From: Nocardioides daeguensis | Lineage (GTDB): Bacteria; Actinomycetota; Actinomycetes; Propionibacteriales; Nocardioidaceae | DNA: 64,000 nt | Assembly: GCF_019192965.1 (NCBI RefSeq) | Contig: NZ_JAHTKU010000020.1 | Coordinates: 177,192 to 241,191, forward strand | Reading direction: 5' to 3' | In this document: in pieces, positions 61,514-64,000 of the stretch | Position numbering within the stretch: the first letter of the stretch is position 1 | Layout: each line of letters begins with the position of its first letter | Made by a program: the position numbers and the translations under genes | Notes under the pieces: generated by a model | What the model was told of the DNA's origin: nothing | Database searches by the model: none | Seen by the model: the letters and a program-made list of their open reading frames with translations, nothing else

Positions 61514-61903
61514 ATGAGCACTGCACTGATGACCCGGCCCGCCGGCGGGCGGGCCTCGGACAAGCACGCTGGTACGGACGTCCTGTTCGAGAGCATCTCC
61601 CGAGGCCAGGTTGAGCTGACCAGTGCGCTCTCGAACGTCGACTGCGATCTGGAGGCGACCTCGACACTTCTGCTCGATCTCGCGACGGACGCCGCGGTCC
61701 GTTCCGTTCTGGGGCCGGACGCGGGGTTTCGTCCGCTGAGCCAGTGGACGGAGACCGTCGCATCGTTGACCCCCGGAATCGTCCGCCTCCATGCCGCCTG
61801 CGTTCACGTTGGCCCCCGAGTCGCCACCATCCGCACGACGCTCGCCGGCGCCTCCGGCGACCTCCTTGCCCTCTCGACCCTCACCGTTCAACGCCTCGGC
61901 TGA
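61514..61903 (+). CDS. Unrecognised small protein
   Basis: This 129-aa protein shows no membrane segment or signal peptide. It is largely helical, with regularly spaced Leu and Val (SISRGQVELTSALSNVDCDL near residue 30, TLTVQRLG at the end), like a short coiled protein. The ATG has only a weak GGAATG upstream. It ends 18 bp before the secreted repeat protein, so they may be co-transcribed. No function is proposed. Confidence 0.45.
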   Translation: MSTALMTRPAGGRASDKHAGTDVLFESISRGQVELTSALSNVDCDLEATSTLLLDLATDAAVRSVLGPDAGFRPLSQWTETVASLTPGIVRLHAACVHVGPRVATIRTTLAGASGDLLALSTLTVQRLG

Positions 61904-61921
61904 ACAGAAAGCAACAACACC

Positions 61922-62838
61922 ATGGGACTCGCCCAGCACCGACTCCGCCCCACCCTCGCCGCGGTTCTCCTCCTCGCCGTCGGCGTCGCAGGTTCCCCGA
62001 TCTCACCGGTAGCCGCTACAACAACACCCGATGAGCGGGTCGTCACCGGCACAGTCCAGTTCGCAGACGGAACACCTGTGGAGGGAGCACTCGTGAATGC
62101 ACTGACGGCAGGCGAGGTCCCCGAGCTGGGAACCGAAGACCCCGACCGCCGAGCCCGTACGGACGCAGCGGGACGGTTCACCCTCGTTCGCCCCGACGCC
62201 AGCTTCCTCGTCCAGATCTGCCAGCCGCACCCAGATGCGCCCGAGTACTGCCAGGAGACCGTTCTCGGGGTTGATCACGTCATCACCTATGTCGGCGCTG
62301 CGGGACAGGTCACCGACAGCTGGGTGACTCAGCGCCGTCTGATCGGTACGACGCAGAACACTCTCGACCTCGGCACGGTATCGGTGCGCACCGGCGGCGA
62401 CATCGAGGGGACGGTCGTCGGCGGCGCCGGCCGCCCAATCCGGGTGCTTCGCCTCAACGGGACCACCGCCTTCACGGTCTGGGCCGACGACGAAGGCAGG
62501 TACAGGTTCGAGGACCTGGTTCCCGGCCGCTACCGGGTCGCGGCCGGCGGAGAGGGGACGCTTCCGTGGAGATCTCCCGTCGTGGTGGTCACCGCCGACC
62601 AATCGGCTCGTGTCGACGGCTCCCTCGCTCGTGGTGCTCGAATCTCCGGCACTCTGGTGTCGCAGGGTCGACCTGTTCGCCACACCGACATCCTCGTGCG
62701 TCGCTGGGGGCACGGCCTCGTGGCCGCAACGACCACCGACGAGTTCGGCCGCTTCGATGTGTCAGGGCTGGTTCCCGGGCGCTATCGGGTCGGAATTCTG
62801 TACGCCGGCGGGCCGTTTCGTCGTGGCGGAGCGGGGCC
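61922..62838 (+). pseudogene. Secreted carboxypeptidase-regulatory-like repeat protein, cut by IS
   Basis: The predicted protein has a signal peptide (residues 1-32, ending PVAATTTP) and at least three beta-sandwich repeats of the carboxypeptidase regulatory/Cna-B-like kind. Examples are VVTGTVQFADGTPVEGALV near residue 40, GDIEGTVVGGAGRPIRVL near 158 and RISGTLVSQGRPVRHTDI near 238, each ending in F-L-V-PGRYRV-like turns. The reading frame runs into the IS3-family end at 62839 and stops at 62863, so the C-terminal part is lost. The remainder may lie beyond the insertions. Confidence 0.7.
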
Positions 62839-62902
62839 TGACCCCGGTTCTTGGACACGCTGAATCCAGCACCTGCTGGGGAAGCGAGATGATCCAGGAA
62901 TC

Positions 62903-63268
62903 ATGGCCAGGAAGAACTACTCCGAGGAGTTCCGTCGTCAGGCCGTCGACTTGTACGAGTCCACCCCGGGCGCCACGGTCCGCGGCATCGCCGAGGATCT
63001 CGGCATCGTGCGCGGCACGTTGCGGCACTGGCTCGAGGTCTACGGGACCGGCAAGAAGACGGCTGCTGACGGGACGTTGACCTCCACCCCGTTGCAGTCC
63101 AAGACGACGGCCAGCTCATCATCGCCGGCCGGTGAGACACCGGAGCAGAAGATCGCCCGGCTCGAGGCCGAGAACGCAGCGCTGCGGGCCGAGACGACGA
63201 AGCTGACCACAGAGCGGGAGATCCTCCAGCGGGCGGCCAAGTATTTCGCCGGGGAGACGCGCTGGTGA
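62903..63268 (+). CDS. IS3-family transposase OrfA
   Basis: This 121-aa protein has the helix-turn-helix of IS3 OrfA (KNYSEEFRRQAVDLYES, VRGIAEDLGIVRGTLRHWL) and a C-terminal leucine-zipper-like coiled coil (IARLEAENAALRAET). AGGAATC precedes the ATG. Its stop overlaps the GTG of orfB by 4 bp; a frameshifted OrfAB fusion is typical of the family. Confidence 0.92.
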   Translation: MARKNYSEEFRRQAVDLYESTPGATVRGIAEDLGIVRGTLRHWLEVYGTGKKTAADGTLTSTPLQSKTTASSSSPAGETPEQKIARLEAENAALRAETTKLTTEREILQRAAKYFAGETRW

Positions 63269-63870
63269 GTCGCTTCCAGTTCGTCGCCGACAACTCCGCC
63301 ACCTTCGAGGTGAAGCGACTGTGCGCGCTCGTCGAGATCGAGCGCTCCTCCTACTACGCCTGGCTCAAGGCTGCCCCGGCACGCGAGGAGCGGGCTCGGG
63401 CTGATGCCGAGCTCGCGACGCGGATCAGGGCCGTGCATGCCGAGGACAGCACCCAGGGGGCGCCGCGGATCACCGCCGAGCTCAACGACAGTGCGCCAGC
63501 CGGTGAGCGGGTCAACCACAAGCGCGTCGCGCGGGTGATGCGACTGGAGGGCATCCGTGGCTACGTGAAGAAGCGGCGGGTGCGGACCACGATCCCGGAG
63601 CCGTCAGGGCAGAAGTACCCGGATCTGCTCAAGCGGGACTTCACCGCCAAGACCCCGAACCGGCGCTACGTCGGGGACATCACCTACCTGCCGCTCGCGG
63701 ACGGGACGAACCTGTACCTGGCGACCGTGATCGACTGCTGCTCCCGTCGGCTGGCCGGGTGGGCGATCGCCGACCACATGCGCACCGAGCTCGTCGAGGA
63801 CGCCCTCAAGGCTGCTGCCGCGACCAGGGGCAGCCTCAAGGGCGCGATCTTTCACAGCGACCACGGGTCG
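63265..63870 (+). pseudogene. IS3-family transposase OrfB, truncated by insertion
   Basis: About 202 codons of the integrase-core transposase remain, including HTH_21-like FEVKRLCALVEIERSSYYAW, NRRYVGDITYLPL with the first Asp of the DDE triad and FHSDHGS with the second. The frame then reads into unrelated sequence, so the last catalytic Glu is lost. The gene cannot be active unless the inserted element is removed. Confidence 0.85.
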
Positions 63871-63894
63871 GTCGGCGAAATCAACCGGTCGTCG

Positions 63895-63919
63895 CAACAC
63901 CTCGATCATGGAGGTGTTG
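63895..63919 (+). promoter_or_regulatory. Hairpin hiding the transposase ribosome site
   Basis: CAACACCTC (63895-63903) and GAGGTGTTG (63911-63919) form a perfect 9-bp stem with a 7-nt loop. The right arm contains GAGGTG, part of the probable ribosome site of the ATG at 63924. Transcripts entering from outside could fold and block translation. Confidence 0.55.
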
Positions 63920-63923
63920 AACG

Positions 63924-64000
63924 ATGGCGACGAAGGACTGGAGCAGGAAGACCAGCGATGTGCCCGAGAGCGGGCGTCGGCAGTGGCGTGCTGATCGGGC
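63924..64000 (+). CDS. Transposase N-terminus (partial)
   Basis: Twenty-five complete codons are visible from the ATG, starting MATKDWSRKTSDVPES. GGAGGTG is 9-10 bases upstream. The sequence runs off the window, so only the family likeness of the first residues (IS30-like) can be noted. Confidence 0.5.
   Translation, partial: MATKDWSRKTSDVPESGRRQWRADR

Larger units (their letters stand above)
62839..63870 (+). mobile_element. IS3-family insertion sequence, interrupted
   Basis: The left end starts near TGACCCCGGTTCTTGGACAC (62839-62858), followed by orfA and orfB. The right part of orfB and the right end are missing because a second element begins near 63871. The element interrupts the secreted repeat protein gene. 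Confidence 0.8.
63871..64000 (+). mobile_element. Second IS (IS30-like?) inserted in OrfB
   Basis: From about 63871 the IS3 sequence stops. The new sequence includes an inverted repeat at 63895-63919 and a start codon at 63924. The first protein residues (SGRRQWRADRA) resemble the N-terminus of actinobacterial IS30-type transposases. Only 130 bp are in the window, so the family is tentative. Confidence 0.55.

Noticed and set aside
1..64000. CRISPR arrays, rRNA genes, prophage structural genes and complete tRNA genes.
   Set aside because: No regular spaced repeats, rRNA sequence or phage capsid/tail genes were seen. The only tRNA sequence is the 40-bp fragment at 60960.

Overview
The window is very GC-rich, with many GTG/TTG starts and 4-bp ATGA/GTGA gene overlaps. 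It carries actinobacterial marker families: a YrbE/Mce importer, F420-type luciferase-like oxidoreductases, and a mycothiol-type DinB protein. It most resembles a Nocardioides-like actinomycete, a guess from gene content rather than a search. About 60 genes are supported, mostly for uptake and CoA-dependent breakdown of lipid-like or isoprenoid-like carbon.

Left part (1-20 kb). A P450 truncated by the window edge follows a GntR/cache-domain pair that is divergent from an APC-type permease. Then come proC, a CPBP membrane protease, a nitroreductase and a type III CoA-transferase. A RutA/RutF-like monooxygenase and flavin reductase operon includes an HbpS/GlcG protein and an SDR. It is divergent from an HMG-CoA lyase-like gene and an orphan leuD-like gene. 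An AraC regulator, an AveC-like membrane protein, a DUF2306 protein and two overlapping GAF-LuxR regulators follow. The LuxR pair is divergent from two Mce-associated membrane proteins.

Core (20-49 kb). After a nitronate monooxygenase and a tandem-HTH TetR regulator, 22 minus-strand genes lie almost end to end between 49069 and 22248. In transcription order they are: acyl-CoA synthetase, aldehyde dehydrogenase, RibBA, flavin reductase, two YrbE permeases, the Mce ATPase, six Mce proteins, an MMPL-type transporter, a PPIC-type isomerase, a small membrane protein, both acyl-CoA carboxylase subunits, an enoyl-CoA hydratase, a TIGR03084-like protein, an AtuA-family protein and a second enoyl-CoA hydratase. 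The simplest reading is one transcriptional programme: import by Mce, activation by the synthetase, then Atu/Liu-like carboxylation and hydration. The HMG-CoA lyase-like gene at 11.5 kb could supply the cleavage step.

Right part (49-61 kb). Two SnoaL-like proteins are divergent from an SCP2-like protein and an unusual acyl-CoA dehydrogenase. A second AveC-like protein and an SMR exporter follow. A beta-oxidation operon (thiolase, FadJ-type protein, F420-type oxidoreductase, acyl-CoA dehydrogenase) is divergent from another F420-type oxidoreductase.

Right edge (60.9-64 kb). A 3' fragment of tRNA-Thr appears to mark the end of an integrated element. Beyond it are an unrecognised gene, a secreted repeat protein cut by an IS3-family element, and a second IS inserted in that IS3 element.
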